Positions 24,034 through 36,327 of a stretch of 64,000 bases of DNA are shown in pieces. The notes under the pieces were generated by a model. That model did not search any database, was not told the DNA's origin, and saw only the letters and a list, made by a program, of their open reading frames with translations. The translations under genes and the position numbers were made by a program. Positions within the stretch are counted from its first letter, which is position 1. Each line of letters begins with the position of its first letter. This DNA comes from Stenopsyche tienmushanensis (lineage: Eukaryota > Arthropoda > Insecta > Trichoptera > Stenopsychidae): NCBI GenBank assembly GCA_008973525.1, contig WACJ01000108.1:248001-312000 (forward strand). Reading direction: 5' to 3'.

Positions 24034-27000
24034 TCACAAAAACCGAGGTGGTCCACTACCGGGTACGTGGTATTGAGAAGAACTTAGCCTTAACGTTTGC
24101 GATTTGGTGCTGTCTCTCGAGTTTTGCTGGCAGAATGCGTTTCCGGAAAAAACATCCACTTTGTTGCCACTACCCGAAGAGTTAGATGTGGATATTGCAC
24201 GTTGGGTTTGTTGGTTTTTCAAACTGCTCTGATTAAAATTCATTGTGGATGACGACGACGAAGGCGAGCTAGACAGAGTTCTGGCGCTTTGGTGAATTTT
24301 TAAGCTCGATCCTTGGTTGAAGGTATTGGAAGGAGATGTCGACAGCGTTCTGGAATTCTGCTTGAGAAGAGGGTAGCTACCCGTGGGCGATCCGGCCATA
24401 GCTCTCGTTTTCGAAATACTCGAATGCGTATTAAAATTTCCCGACGAAGGTGAATTGGAAAGTGTTCTTGAATTTTGCTGTGATTGCATTTTAGTTCCTG
24501 AAGGTGATCCGGATAGATTTCTCGATTGATATGATACACGACAACCGGGACTCGATGACCTTTGCACGTTTACTGGACAGTAATTTTCATTGTGAATTCT
24601 GGCAGTGAAATCCATTCTATGATTTGAAGAATACGGACTATTCCCCCTGGAAAATTGATTGGCAGTTCCATCTAATGTTCTAAAAGGACTGCTTCCACGG
24701 GAAGCAGAGTTCATAGCTCCATACAGGGGGCTCTCTCCCCTCGAATTATTGTAAGTAGTGACATTCATTATATCTGCAAGTCCGCATGAGCCAGGCCTCG
24801 CGTTTTGTTGCAAACAGGCAAAAGGACTATCTAGTCTAACGGAGTACGATGAATTTTCATTTTGGAATGGGCTAGACGACGATAGAGTTCGAATACTTCC
24901 TTCTCTTTGAACGGGATACACTTGAGAACTGTTATAGAAATTTTCCCTAGAATTACGCAAGAATAGTTGATTACGTTCATCACTCGACATAAAATTTCCC
25001 GGTTGAATCCAGTTGTGTGCAGCGTCTACATTAAATTGATTGCGGTGGGCTGTTGATTCGATTAAATTTGCTCCCAATTGATAACTGGCATTTCTAGAAT
25101 TAGAGGAACTCTCTCCATAGATTGCCACTTGGTCTGGCAGTGCCGATATAGATCTAAATTGTCTTGGCGATGATTCCCTGTGGTTCAGTTGACTGTGTGA
25201 CACTGGCGTATTATGAGTAGTGACGATTTGATTTGAGGCATCCGAGGAAAAAGTTGATGGCCCATATGATGGTGAATGATTGTAACCTGCAAAAAATAAA
25301 AGTTCTGTTATAAAAGTGTAAAGCGAAGAACACAAAGGTCTTTAATCTTTTAAATGTCAACGACTCACCGCCGAGTCGCATTTGTACGTGCTCATTACGC
25401 TCTGGCAGTTAAAAGGTTAACGAAAGAGTAGTAAATTCTGAATATTTCAAGTATTTAATATTTACATTGGCAATTTTGGCAAAAATGGCAATGAAATAGC
25501 TTATAATAAATATATAATACTAACCAGAAACATTTTGTACTCCCAATTTATTTTCTCTTCTATCCAGGTCAAGACCGAGACTCGATACAGAGCCTGCACT
25601 TTGAGATCGATGCATGTCTCTTTCTAAACTAGAAGATGTAATTACAGGACATGGCGTTGAAGGTCCAGGGCACGATGTGGAAGTGCCAGAGCATGTTGTT
25701 ATTGTGGAGCACGGAATAGATGATCCAGTACACAGTGATGTGTTGGGACATAATGGTTGTGGTCTTTGCAACGTTGAATTCCCGTGTACTCGCCGTGGAG
25801 ATTTACTGCGACTGTGATGTTGAAGAGTTGAAAATCCCTAAAAATAAAAATTCTTATTTTCATTAAGTTGCTAACATACATACATGGGCTGTTTAATTTA
25901 ATATTTTTAAATGTTTGAACTAACGTTGCTATGTAAGTAAGTATTGTTGCTATTAATAGACATTTGCAAAGGTCCAGTAGATATTCTGAATGGAGATGCA
26001 GGTGCTATAGTAGTGGATGATGGAATTGAAGTCGGAAAAGTGATAGAAGATTGAGAGGTAGAACAAGGTTTGTCCTGCTCTTCACCATTAGCTACTGGCT
26101 GTTGTACTTTGGGTCCAGATTGGAATGGGACATGTTGTGAAGTTCCTTGCGATGACAAATATCGGGAATAATTTGCCCGATTTGATGGTGATGCACATGA
26201 TTGTTGCTGAAATACCGTAGAAAATAATATATATCCAGTTTTTTACTGTGTTATCCAAATTTGAAAGATGAAAAAATATATATTAAAATGCACAAAGCTA
26301 TAAATGAATTATCAATACCTGTGTGGCATTATAATCTGAAGAAACAGTTGCTGATAATACCCGTATTCTATCATGCTGTCTATTTTCATTGTGTGAAGTG
26401 CTCCAGGGAGATTGAGATCCTTAAAAATAAAAAGAGTAATATTAATTTCAATTAATTATTGAAAACATGTGGTTATCAGAGCATTCATATTATGTTAGGA
26501 TCCATTCATACATATGGTAACGCTATGCACAATTGTTAAAAATGGACAAAGCAGTGTTTTTGCAGAAAATAATTTAACTAAGTCTTAAGGAGCAGTATTC
26601 ATATAAATGCAGTAGGCACAGTATTCCAAGTTCAAAATAGTCCCTGAATTGGTCTGGTAAAATTGATAAACACTGAAAATATTTACAGTGAGGAATTTTA
26701 ATTTTAAAATGCCAAACCAAATATATGCCAGAATTCGTTGATTTATAAATTTTATAATGGGTAATACCAGATGGAGGATGAACACCAGAAACGTATTCAA
26801 GACAACGGCAGAAGTCATTTCACAACCATGAGCAAATATTATTGCTTTAAATATAAGAATGATTTAAATCCATTTTTGTTTGATTTATACAAACAAAAAA
26901 TAACCTTTTGATTAGTGAGTTAATTTTTTTAATTGATTCTTTGTATTCATGAAACTGTTGAAAATTTAATTGAAATGTGACAAAACAATAAAAGAGATCA

Positions 27001-30000
27001 TAAATGTAATAAGGGCTAGGGAGTATGCCTGCAATGTGTGCGGTCATACCCTTTTTGGATCATTCAAGTTTGCCCTCAACATGTGCGGGTATACTCATCA
27101 AATGGTTAAAAATTCCTCACTCGTTGGTATGATTAAAGGATTTTTAAATATTATATATTTGTAAAATAATTGAAATCTCTGATTCTCTGTTAAATCACAA
27201 TCAGTATATTCATTTAAAAACAAATCATCAAAAAACCTGAGGATTGTCTTCCTGGACTGGAATGTTGGTTACCATCGCCCAAGTCTAGTTGTAATGAAGT
27301 TATTGCCTCTCCTTCTGCATTCTGACATTGAACACCTTCTAATTTGTAACACAATCAATTTTAGTATGTTTTGAAAGCGTCTTGTCTTAGTATAATTTTA
27401 ATATTGTAAGAATATTTTTTTCTTTTTCAATAATTATAAGAAGGTAATAATGAAACTGTTTTGTAAAAATGAGTATTTTCTCTCAAAAATCTCAAAACTT
27501 CATACATTTTGTAAATTGGCATTAAACATTTGGAAAAGGGTAAATCTAATATGGTATATAATATTTTGGATTTGGATATAATAGATAGTTTCGTGTGTTT
27601 TGGCACAAATATTAATATAAACTTTTCAAGAATAAATATAATAAATAACTAATTACCTTGATTTGCTTGACTTCCACTACTGCTTGACGGTTGCTGTGAA
27701 GGATTACTATGCTTTTGACTTTTTCTAGTGCCATCTCGGCCTTTATATCCAAAAACGCCCAATCCACATCCCTCTTGAAGGAGATGCTGATTTGGATTCA
27801 TAAACGATACAGGAGTATGTGCAGTAGACCCATCATGAGAAATTGAATGATTATTACTATCATTGTATATTTTGGGTTCTCTACTCAGTGAATAAAAACT
27901 ATTGTTAGCAGGTTCAACTTCAACAGTATCATTTTGAGTCGAAGTACGACTACTGCGCACAAATCCAAGATTAGAATGTTGCTGTCCGAAAGTTGTTATT
28001 CTCAATCGACCCAGAGAAGAAGTTGCCATAGCTACATCTGGCATTGCTTCTGAAAGTCCACGTCCAGACTGAGAAGGTCGGCTAGCTATCTGTCGTCTTG
28101 AATTAGTATCGTGAGGTTGAGATCTGCTGTAAAATTAAATTTGAATTATTTTATTGGATAAATTTATTAAATAACAAAACTAAGCAATATGCATTACCTA
28201 TTTGATTCGCCTTCTGTCAGGAGCGATGGAAGTGGACGTTTATTAGAATTTGGAGACCCATTTAACCAGGAATCTAAGCAAAAAATAATAAATCATGTCC
28301 AAAGAGTATTATACAATTTTGATAAATGGATGCATGCATTACACTGAATGAATGAAGAAAATTAATTATATTTTAATTGTAGCATTGTTAATGTTAATAC
28401 CTCAAATTCGGATGAAAAATAATGCTTACCGATGCCTTCCCTAGAGCTTTGTATGCATCTTCCATTTACTTCTTCAGATTCAAGATCTAAATCATCTCCA
28501 TTGGTTCCATTTCTATAAATTGAATAATATATTATTTTGCAGTGTTCTATTATGAAATATTAATAAAGTTAAATCGGAATATTTCTATAATAATTACCGT
28601 GATCCATCACTAGCAGGACGATGAGAATTTGAATCAAGAGCACAATGCTCTCTAATATGAGCGGTACTAATATCAGCACCAGGCGGTGACCGACGTCCCG
28701 TGCAAGAACCATTATCTAATGCAAACGCTGCTCCTTCTAACGTATCTGCTACTGAATCAGGCAGATTAAATTCACGTACAACTCTCAAGCGTATCTAAAA
28801 CAAATTAAAATAGAATTTTCATTTAAATGCAACGAAGATAGAATGAAGCATGAGGTTTCATAGAAAAATACATACTTGTCTATTGATTTCGGCAGTATGC
28901 GATAGCGGAAGAGACGTAGCTCTTATGGAGGCAGGAGCTCGACGAAGTTCGCGTTCCCTCGCGAGCATAGCACGCATGGTGGCAGGCGCAGGAGGCACAG
29001 TGGAACCGTTCATATCGTTATTCCCGGCACTTCCACTTGCGCCTCTCAAGCCACCCGAATTGGATGACCCGTCACCCTCTCCGGGACCGTTGCCACCTCG
29101 TGGACTCTCGGCTGGAGCCCCACTTGCGGATGATCTCGCACGAGGTTCAGCAGAAACCTGACAATAAAATAGCAAAAATCAAATGTCTATATTAAGTTAA
29201 ATATTAAGCTGACTTATTTTTTGTTTGCTTTTTACACCAAACTTCAATCATTTGTGTCCTTTAAATATCTTGTAAACTATCGATCTGATGTTTTTGGCAA
29301 AAAACTATGAATTTGCCACATCCTTGCGTATGCAAATTTGTCCAGGACATACTCGGTGCCTGTATTTCAATATTTTTTGATAATATGAATATAACTATCT
29401 ATTTATTATCAATTTACCATATAGAGTGTATCTGGAATGTCTGGAATATATCTTGCCCTTCTCATTCTCATCAATTCGGCTTCTTGCACCATTTGATCTT
29501 CTAGTAATGCCTAAAATTATTAAAACATAAAATTATTTTCAAATTAAGTTTTAAGGCAATATTAATAATAAAATGATTTATACTAAATACATAATTGCTG
29601 AATGATTTAACGTCAATTTGAAAAATTATAAGCAAGTGCTTCAGACTTGATTTAAAAACATGTCCTTAAAAGAAATGGCGTACCCATTGGACATTGCATA
29701 ATGAAGATGATTTACATCTAAGAAGTAATTTTTTAAATCAATTTATAAAAAAATAGTACCTTTACTTCCTCATAATATGGCATATAGAGACGAGGACGAA
29801 CATATAAGCCTCCTTTGCCTCTAATCCATGCATCTGCCCTAGATCCACCGACTCCTTCATCACCCAACATATATGATGGTGGACTACTCACAAGGCCACG
29901 ACGAATAGCCTGAAAAAATGCATTGGTTCATAGCATTTAAATTCATGATTGCGTGAATTATATTATCAATTTAAATTTCAAAGCGTACTTGATTGAGGAG

Positions 30001-33000
30001 TTCATTGTTCGAAGGCAGAATATGATCAATGCGAACAAGAGGTAACAAGTCTGCTAAGAGTTCGCGTAATTCCGCATCACTTAAATCCCTTTTTTTGACA
30101 CCTTTTCGTGCAACTGAATGAGCTGTATGTGATAACAAGTTGGGCTCTGTTGAAAAATAAACACACATAAACAAGAATGAAAATGTCGACATAATACGCA
30201 AACGTGTAAAAGTAAAAAAAAAACTGCGTTTAATACCGCGATCTTCCATTCGCTTAACCAGGCGATGTTCACCCCAACGCAATGTTGCCCGGAGTGCATC
30301 AAGTTCTGACGCCTGAAGAAATGGACAGCGCAGAGCATGAGCTAAATGGGAGGCTTCCAACTGTGGCAGAGCAGGTCCAGCGGCTACCGTCAGGAACTCT
30401 TCGCGGAGATACCGCAATGCTTGTCTATAACGTTAAAATAACACGGTTAAATTACATTTGATTGTTCATTGATAACATATTTTATTCTATATAAAAAATC
30501 CATTTCGGTGTAGACTTAATTAAACAATACCTATGAACCCATTTCGAGCCATGCGGTTGAGCCGACCATTTTAATACTGTCGCAAGACTATTTGCACTAA
30601 GTCGTTCAGCAATAATATCTTCACAACCCTGGCTCAAGATGTCCAATTCAAGAAATCTATGGAAATCAATAATGTAATATTAAAAAAGGAATTACAATAT
30701 ATTGGAAGTTTGCATATAATAAATATGGCAAATAATATTTTGAACAAACCTTCCTATTTCATATAATTCCATTGCTTCTTCTAATGGTGACGATGAATGA
30801 GGTGAGATTGGATTACCATTATGTTGATTATTGGCTAAAGCTTGTGCCTGCAAAATAGTTTAATGTAAGTATTTTTCTAAAAATTCAATAAACCCAAAAG
30901 AATCATAAACTTGTTAGGAAACATTAGAAGTATTTCACTAGAATTTTAACCATAGATCACTAATCATTAGTCTCAAAGACTACATACATAATTCTTCCCC
31001 ATCCCGCCCAGCTCAATAATTTCTAAATAGGTAAATTAGTAACCCCATGCGTACTTGAATCGTAAAGATCGACGGATGTTTTTTCTAAGCCATGGTTGCG
31101 TAACCAATATCAATGCAAGTATCAAAGACATTTCGAAAATTGAAGATATTACGGCAAGTACTTCTCAAGCATATTCAAATAAATGTGCCTTTTGTCCATA
31201 TCAAAATCACAGGATGACGAAATTCACTTCTGTGGTAAGGCTATTTGTGGAGAACGCACAATTCCAGATTGTAATGAGTGCAAAGAATATGTTTTTTCTA
31301 TTCATTTGATGATGTTGATTCGAAAATTTGATTAGTGATTTAGGTTCAATACTCTTGTAATACGAATAAAACAAATCTTGTTGAAATATTATTCAATTAC
31401 TTATACTTTCTAACAAGTAAAATATCTTAAATTTAAATCAATCAATAATCAATGTTAAAATATGAGCATACTTCTCCAAGACTTGAACTGTGATTTCCTA
31501 AAAGTGAACAGCCGAATATTGAACTTCCACCGCGCATTATAAGATTTAAGTCGACCTAAAAAAAAAAAAACGAATAGAATTAAAATTTCTCTTTCTAAGC
31601 GTAAAGCGAGTCAATTTGATCCTATTGAGGGAACATTAAATAAATTTTATACCTGGTCAGTGTACACTGCATGCAATAAAACTCTGGCATACTTATGAGG
31701 AATGACTCTTTCGTCTAGAACTATTTTTACCGAGTTGAATGTTTCATTTGAATTTCCTTGCATTCTACATCTTCGTTGAATTACACTTCTGTAAAATCAA
31801 TATATACAGACATATTAAAATCCAATAGCGTAAAAATATTTTATCAACGCTAGTAGAAAGTTGTTCTAAAAATATTTGATTACAAATTATATAACCATTA
31901 TCTGTTTATCAGCACGAAAAAGCTGTTAACATTGCAATTTGTAATGTTTGTGAAAATAGCATACCATTTTATATATATATATATATTACCTGAAAAATGG
32001 AGATCTAGCACTCAAAATGGCCCGATGACAAGGAAGTTCTAAGCGTGGCCTAAATCCATATTCAGAAGACGACGGAGGAGACCCAGCCCTGGGTATGGGT
32101 CCCTGTCTGGAAAAACTTGGAACGGCTCCAGTCACCATTCCAGTTTCAATTGGATGTTGGGCTCCAGAAATTAATCCAGATGGGGGAGGCTCAGATGTGA
32201 ATACGAGTGATGCATCAGCATATTCGGCTATCAATAAAAATATTTAAAATTATTAATTTCAGCACGTAAACTATTGATCACATCAATTGAAAGCTCTGAT
32301 CGTTGATCGCAAATTGACATATGTTCATTTTACTAACGTCGACACAATGGAGCCAATTTTTGATACCAATTTCATGCCGTCAGTCAAGTAGTAATATACG
32401 TTCTTCTTTAATCCTAGATCACTAATCATATTTTCGAGTTATGTTTATTTAGAAAAGTACTGACCAGAGTGAGGCAAGGAACATGTATAAATATTGAATG
32501 CATTCCAAAGTCTGTGGTCTGTGAGACTAATGATTAGTGATCTAGGATTAAGCTACTTATTATAAACATATTAAGATAATATGGTAAATATAATATTCTC
32601 TAGTTAATCGACCAGAATGTTGCTTTTTAAAAACTGTATAATATAAATTACATTGTTACAGATTTAGTGTCTCAATCTGGATTTGTTATTAATGTTAATC
32701 AAAATAGTACTAATTTATAAATTATCTCAGCTAAAATATACCGGTATCTAGAAGATGTCTCATATCCCGATGTAAAGCTGATGGAGTAGCGCCAAGATCT
32801 GATGCAATTCGTCTAAGTAAGATGGGATCTGGACGTCTATGACAAATATTCCCTCCACCGACGATATCCAAAGTGAGTCTTCCTCCTCCACCTATTGAAA
32901 AAACAAAGAATACATAAATAGATTTGAAACGGATTGACCAAAATATTTAATAAACGGAATTTGCTATTTCTGATCAACCATCAGTAGTTTTTCCTTAAAA

Positions 33001-36000
33001 TTTACCATGCTGTGAATGAAGTGTGTCCGCTTGTGCTGGACAACAGTCCGGGACACTGTTTGGACCAGCTGATCTAGCTGCAGAGTCGCATATCTCATTA
33101 TCTGGATTTAAAAAAATAGCATTAAATAAAACACATTAATGTTTAAACAAAGTTAAATGTATCAAATAAAAATTACCACAAGCAGCACAGGGTGAGGGTG
33201 CAGGCTCACCAGCATACAAATAGCGTAACAATCCATCTACCGTTGCCGGGTCAACTTGAGGAGGTAGAGGCGCTTCCAAGCGAACTCGAGCTCCCGAACT
33301 GTGCAAAGGAAAATGATATAAATAATATGTGCAAAGGTCAATATTTGGGCCTTATTCCTTTTTAAGTATAAAAATGAACAACTCAAATGAATTTTTATTA
33401 TTTATACATCTCTCGGGATTCAGACATTTGAGACCTGCCCTGACAACGCTTCAACTGAGATTCAAGTTTTATTGCTACATTATTTAGAAATTTATACCAG
33501 CTTCCACCATCGATCAATGAGATATTAAAGGAGGCCTAAATTTCAATCCGATCCATCTTTTAAATATAATAGAGGTGAGGTCGGTTAACCTGTTAAATGC
33601 CAACGACGCACCGGCGCGTTGCATTTGTATGCGCTCGTTACTCTCTGGCAGTTAAAAGGTTAAAGTGACTCTAACAAAAGTATTTTCGGATGAGAAGACG
33701 CAGCACTTCATATAGGAATATTCCAGATGCATAGCAGCTTTTGGATAACCTGAAGACTACTTTACGACAATTATTATATTGCACTCGGAGCTGTCACATG
33801 CTGCTTTGACAGAAGTTTGTCCACAAATCTCCTGTGTACAGGGACGTGCAGTACGAAGAAAAGCTGGTGTTTCAAAATGCTGAATATAAGGCGCCGGTAG
33901 ACCACATCATAGGCATACAAGATGTGGTTCATACACCTTTCGCTCATATGACAAATCACAGCAGTCTATCCAAGCGCCGAAAAGAGATCGTCCATGCACA
34001 GGTTGAAGACGCCAGGCGACATAGAGCCGCCTTGTCTCATCGGTATAAGTCGAGCTTATATATCAATAAATGAATCTTAACACTGTTTATAGCACACAAT
34101 ATTTGTTAATTTCTTCGCGTAAACATAAACTATACACACGTATCTCCAGTTTTAGTAACAAAATAATGCATTTTTTGAAGCTTGAAATCGATTAATTTGG
34201 GTCAATCAATACAATAGCGTGATTTATGTGGCTTTTTACTTTTTATTATGATTCTAAAATATCCCACCAACGATCTAAGAAGATTCCATACACAATTGTT
34301 TTCAACCAGATATACACAAATTCCATTATACTTATTTTGATCGGAAATTTAATTGAATTGGAAATTAGAGCACAGCATTGAAAATGAAGCGCTATGGATC
34401 ACTTTTCGTAATATTTATAAGTATAGCACTTTATAACTCGACCTTGTCATCAATGCATGAATGTATGATGAGACGCAAGACACTCTGTCTCTGATTTCCT
34501 AATCTCCATACTCAATGTGTGAGAATGCTCTTTCTATATCACTCGAGTCCGAACACACATACACGCACGATTACTTATCAATGAGTTTTAAAGCAAATGT
34601 CAAAGCAGTGACTTTATTTCCTTATTATTGTATTAAACTTGTAATCTATAAAAGAAAAACCCTAGTAATTCATCCAACAGGACTTAAAAAGTTTAATGGA
34701 TTATTTGGACTGCCTAATAGATGAAAGCCGAATAGGCATCTACACTTTTTAAGACATTTAATCAAAACTAATTTTTCAGATTTTAATTTGACAGTGAGAT
34801 AACAGATTATATATTATAGAATACTGATTAGCGGTAGATTAAACTAATCCCTTGATCTACAATATCTTGAAATTTTAAGAAACATGAATGGGATCTCGGT
34901 ATGTTTATTATCAGTATAAAAATAATAAACAATCACTTACTTACACAAAATGTAAACAAAATGAGCTCCATACTTTTTTAAAAATTAAAATATCATGATT
35001 TAATAATTCACATATTATTATGTGTATCAAGTAAAGATGCTATTTACCATAACTCTAATGTTAAGGAAGATTACATTGTCTATAATTTATTAATACAGCA
35101 AATTAATTTAATTAAATACAAGGTGAAATATTAGATTTCAACATGTATAAATTAGATGAAACAATGTTTGTTTTGATTTACATTTCATTTGTGATTTGCC
35201 GCCCCATTAATGAATTGACACATAGCTGATGTATGATGATAACAAAACAAATAAACACTCTAAAAGTAAATGTTAAAATCGTCAGGTTTGCTGAATTAAA
35301 TCTAGAGCGTTATTAAGTTGAATTCAACTTTAGAAAATTGATTTTCTTCTAATTTAATTTTCATGTAACGACTAGTAAAATTTTAGAGTTAGATGATATA
35401 CACAGCATATGAGAATAGAATAATTATATTATTGATGTCTTAATAAAAGAAATTAAAAATGGATTATAAAATGACGACAGACAGGGGTTATTTTGTAACA
35501 ATGTGATGTATGCTTATACAGCAATTAATTTTAATAGAGATCAAAGTGATACATACGTAGGATAACCGTTTAACAAGTCTCTGAAGTATGGACATCTTGC
35601 AGATAAAACTGCTCGGTGTACAGGGAAACAAGTCCCCTTAAACACAAGCTCAGCATCAGGACAAATTCTGGAATAAGGATTTAGATTAGCAGGCGAAATG
35701 ACATATAGGATATTTTGATTTGAAAACGAACGTACCTCCGATCATATAGAGTTGCGAGATCTCCACGCAGTGCCGCCGCTGGAGGCCTAGCCAGCTCAGC
35801 TTGGACGCAGAGGTCGCGCAGCGCTGCTAGAGCCTCAGTACTCTTCGAGCAATGCACCGACCTGAATAAAAATAGATGCATGCCAGAAGGAACAATAGAA
35901 ATTGGATATTGCACTCTAATCGTCTACGATGCTCACTTCCAAGGGCGACCACTCCTTTAATAAGTCTCGAAGCGGTGCCGCTCGGTCTCCCGAACGGGAA

Positions 36001-36327
36001 GACCGCCCGCCGCGAGCACCCCTCCGACCGCCGGCGAGCAGCCGTCGGCGCAGTGTCGCCAGGCCACCGTTCATCTTTCTCTTTCGCTCCCTGCAAATGT
36101 AAAGAGAGAATGTCAAAAGGATCCGAGAAAAGGGATGATGATCTTTGAGTCGAAATACCGGTCTCACCTGACGACCTCGGCCATGGTGGCGGGCTGCGAG
36201 GCATGCTGGACTGCCGACACGCCGCCATCCTGAAATAAATAAAAGGTCAGTCGAAGGAATCTTCGCGCACGGTGACGGGTCTACGGAGCGGGCGGCTCAC
36301 CTGAGTCTGCGAGAGGCCGGCGCCCAT
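24034..36327 (-). CDS. BTBD7: BTBD7 orthologue, double BTB/POZ plus BACK protein, 27 coding exons
   Basis: Exons read on the minus strand: 36301-36327, 36168-36229, 35937-36090, 35736-35861, 35557-35667, 33177-33298, 33006-33101, 32742-32891, 31990-32227, 31653-31788, 31472-31555, 30750-30847, 30531-30656, 30237-30424, 29989-30146, 29760-29909, 29418-29510, 28876-29157, 28598-28794, 28430-28512, 28198-28273, 27657-28126, 27237-27338, 26319-26419, 25925-26206, 25525-25837, 24034-25286. All borders are GT/AG and phases agree, giving about 1758 residues. It starts MGAGLSQTQ, an N-myristoylation-type start as in vertebrate BTBD7. BTB1 spans about residues 120-235 (FPVHRAVLSARCPYFRDLL), BTB2 about 285-435 (CHRAILSARSPFFR), BACK about 470-620, then a conserved GGLYVRPRLYMPYYEEVK block and a long Ser-rich tail. 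Vertebrate BTBD7 drives epithelial remodelling and cleft formation; the insect role is inferred. Exon 4 has one surplus base near 35837 that breaks the frame. The N terminus lies in CpG-rich DNA shared with the divergent zinc-finger gene. Confidence 0.93.
25346..25416. mobile_element. 71-bp TTAA-flanked palindromic mini-element, copy 1
   Basis: Exactly 71 bases between TTAA (25342-25345) and TTAA (25417-25420), in the intron between BTBD7 exons 26 and 27. The right end GCTCTGGCAGTTAAAAGG is roughly the inverse of the left TCTTTTAAATGTCA. The middle holds a CGACTCACCGCCGAGTCG hairpin. The twin is at 33589-33659. TTAA duplication is the piggyBac signature. Confidence 0.6.
30950..31344 (+). mobile_element. 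piggyBac-derived miniature element, copy 2, in a BTBD7 intron
   Basis: Begins CCATAGATCACTAATCATTA after TTAA and ends GATTAGTGATTTAGG before TTCA (a worn TTAA). It is the longest copy (395 bp). An open frame (from 31055) includes KCAFCPYQNHRMTKFTS. One base shift later it reads CGKAICGERTIPDCNECK. Together these form the C..C/C..C/C..C-type C-terminal domain of piggyBac transposase, broken by a frameshift. It lies in the intron between BTBD7 exons 11 and 12, antisense to that gene. Confidence 0.75.
32412..32547. mobile_element. piggyBac-derived miniature element, copy 3, in a BTBD7 intron
   Basis: A 136-bp copy: TTAA, then TCCTAGATCACTAATCAT at the left, and ATGATTAGTGATCTAGGA then TTAA at the right. 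The inverted repeats are perfect over 18 bases. It lies in the intron between BTBD7 exons 8 and 9. Confidence 0.8.
33589..33659. mobile_element. 71-bp TTAA-flanked palindromic mini-element, copy 2
   Basis: Same length, orientation and TTAA flanks (33585-33588, 33660-33663) as the copy at 25346-25416. Left CCTGTTAAATGCCA, right TGGCAGTTAAAAGG, and central CGACGCACCGGCGCGTTG. It lies in the large intron between BTBD7 exons 5 and 6. Confidence 0.65.
33760..34065 (-). mobile_element. LINE reverse-transcriptase fragment in a BTBD7 intron
   Basis: On the minus strand, 34045 down to 33775 reads RQGGSMSPGVFNLCMDDLFS and then MSERCMNHILYAYDVVYRRL. This matches the LINE reverse-transcriptase core 'QGG.LSP.LFN.Y.DDL' and the catalytic 'YADD' box, here altered to YAYD. 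A stop codon lies between the two blocks. It is a short dead fragment, and is in the sense orientation of BTBD7. Confidence 0.7.
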
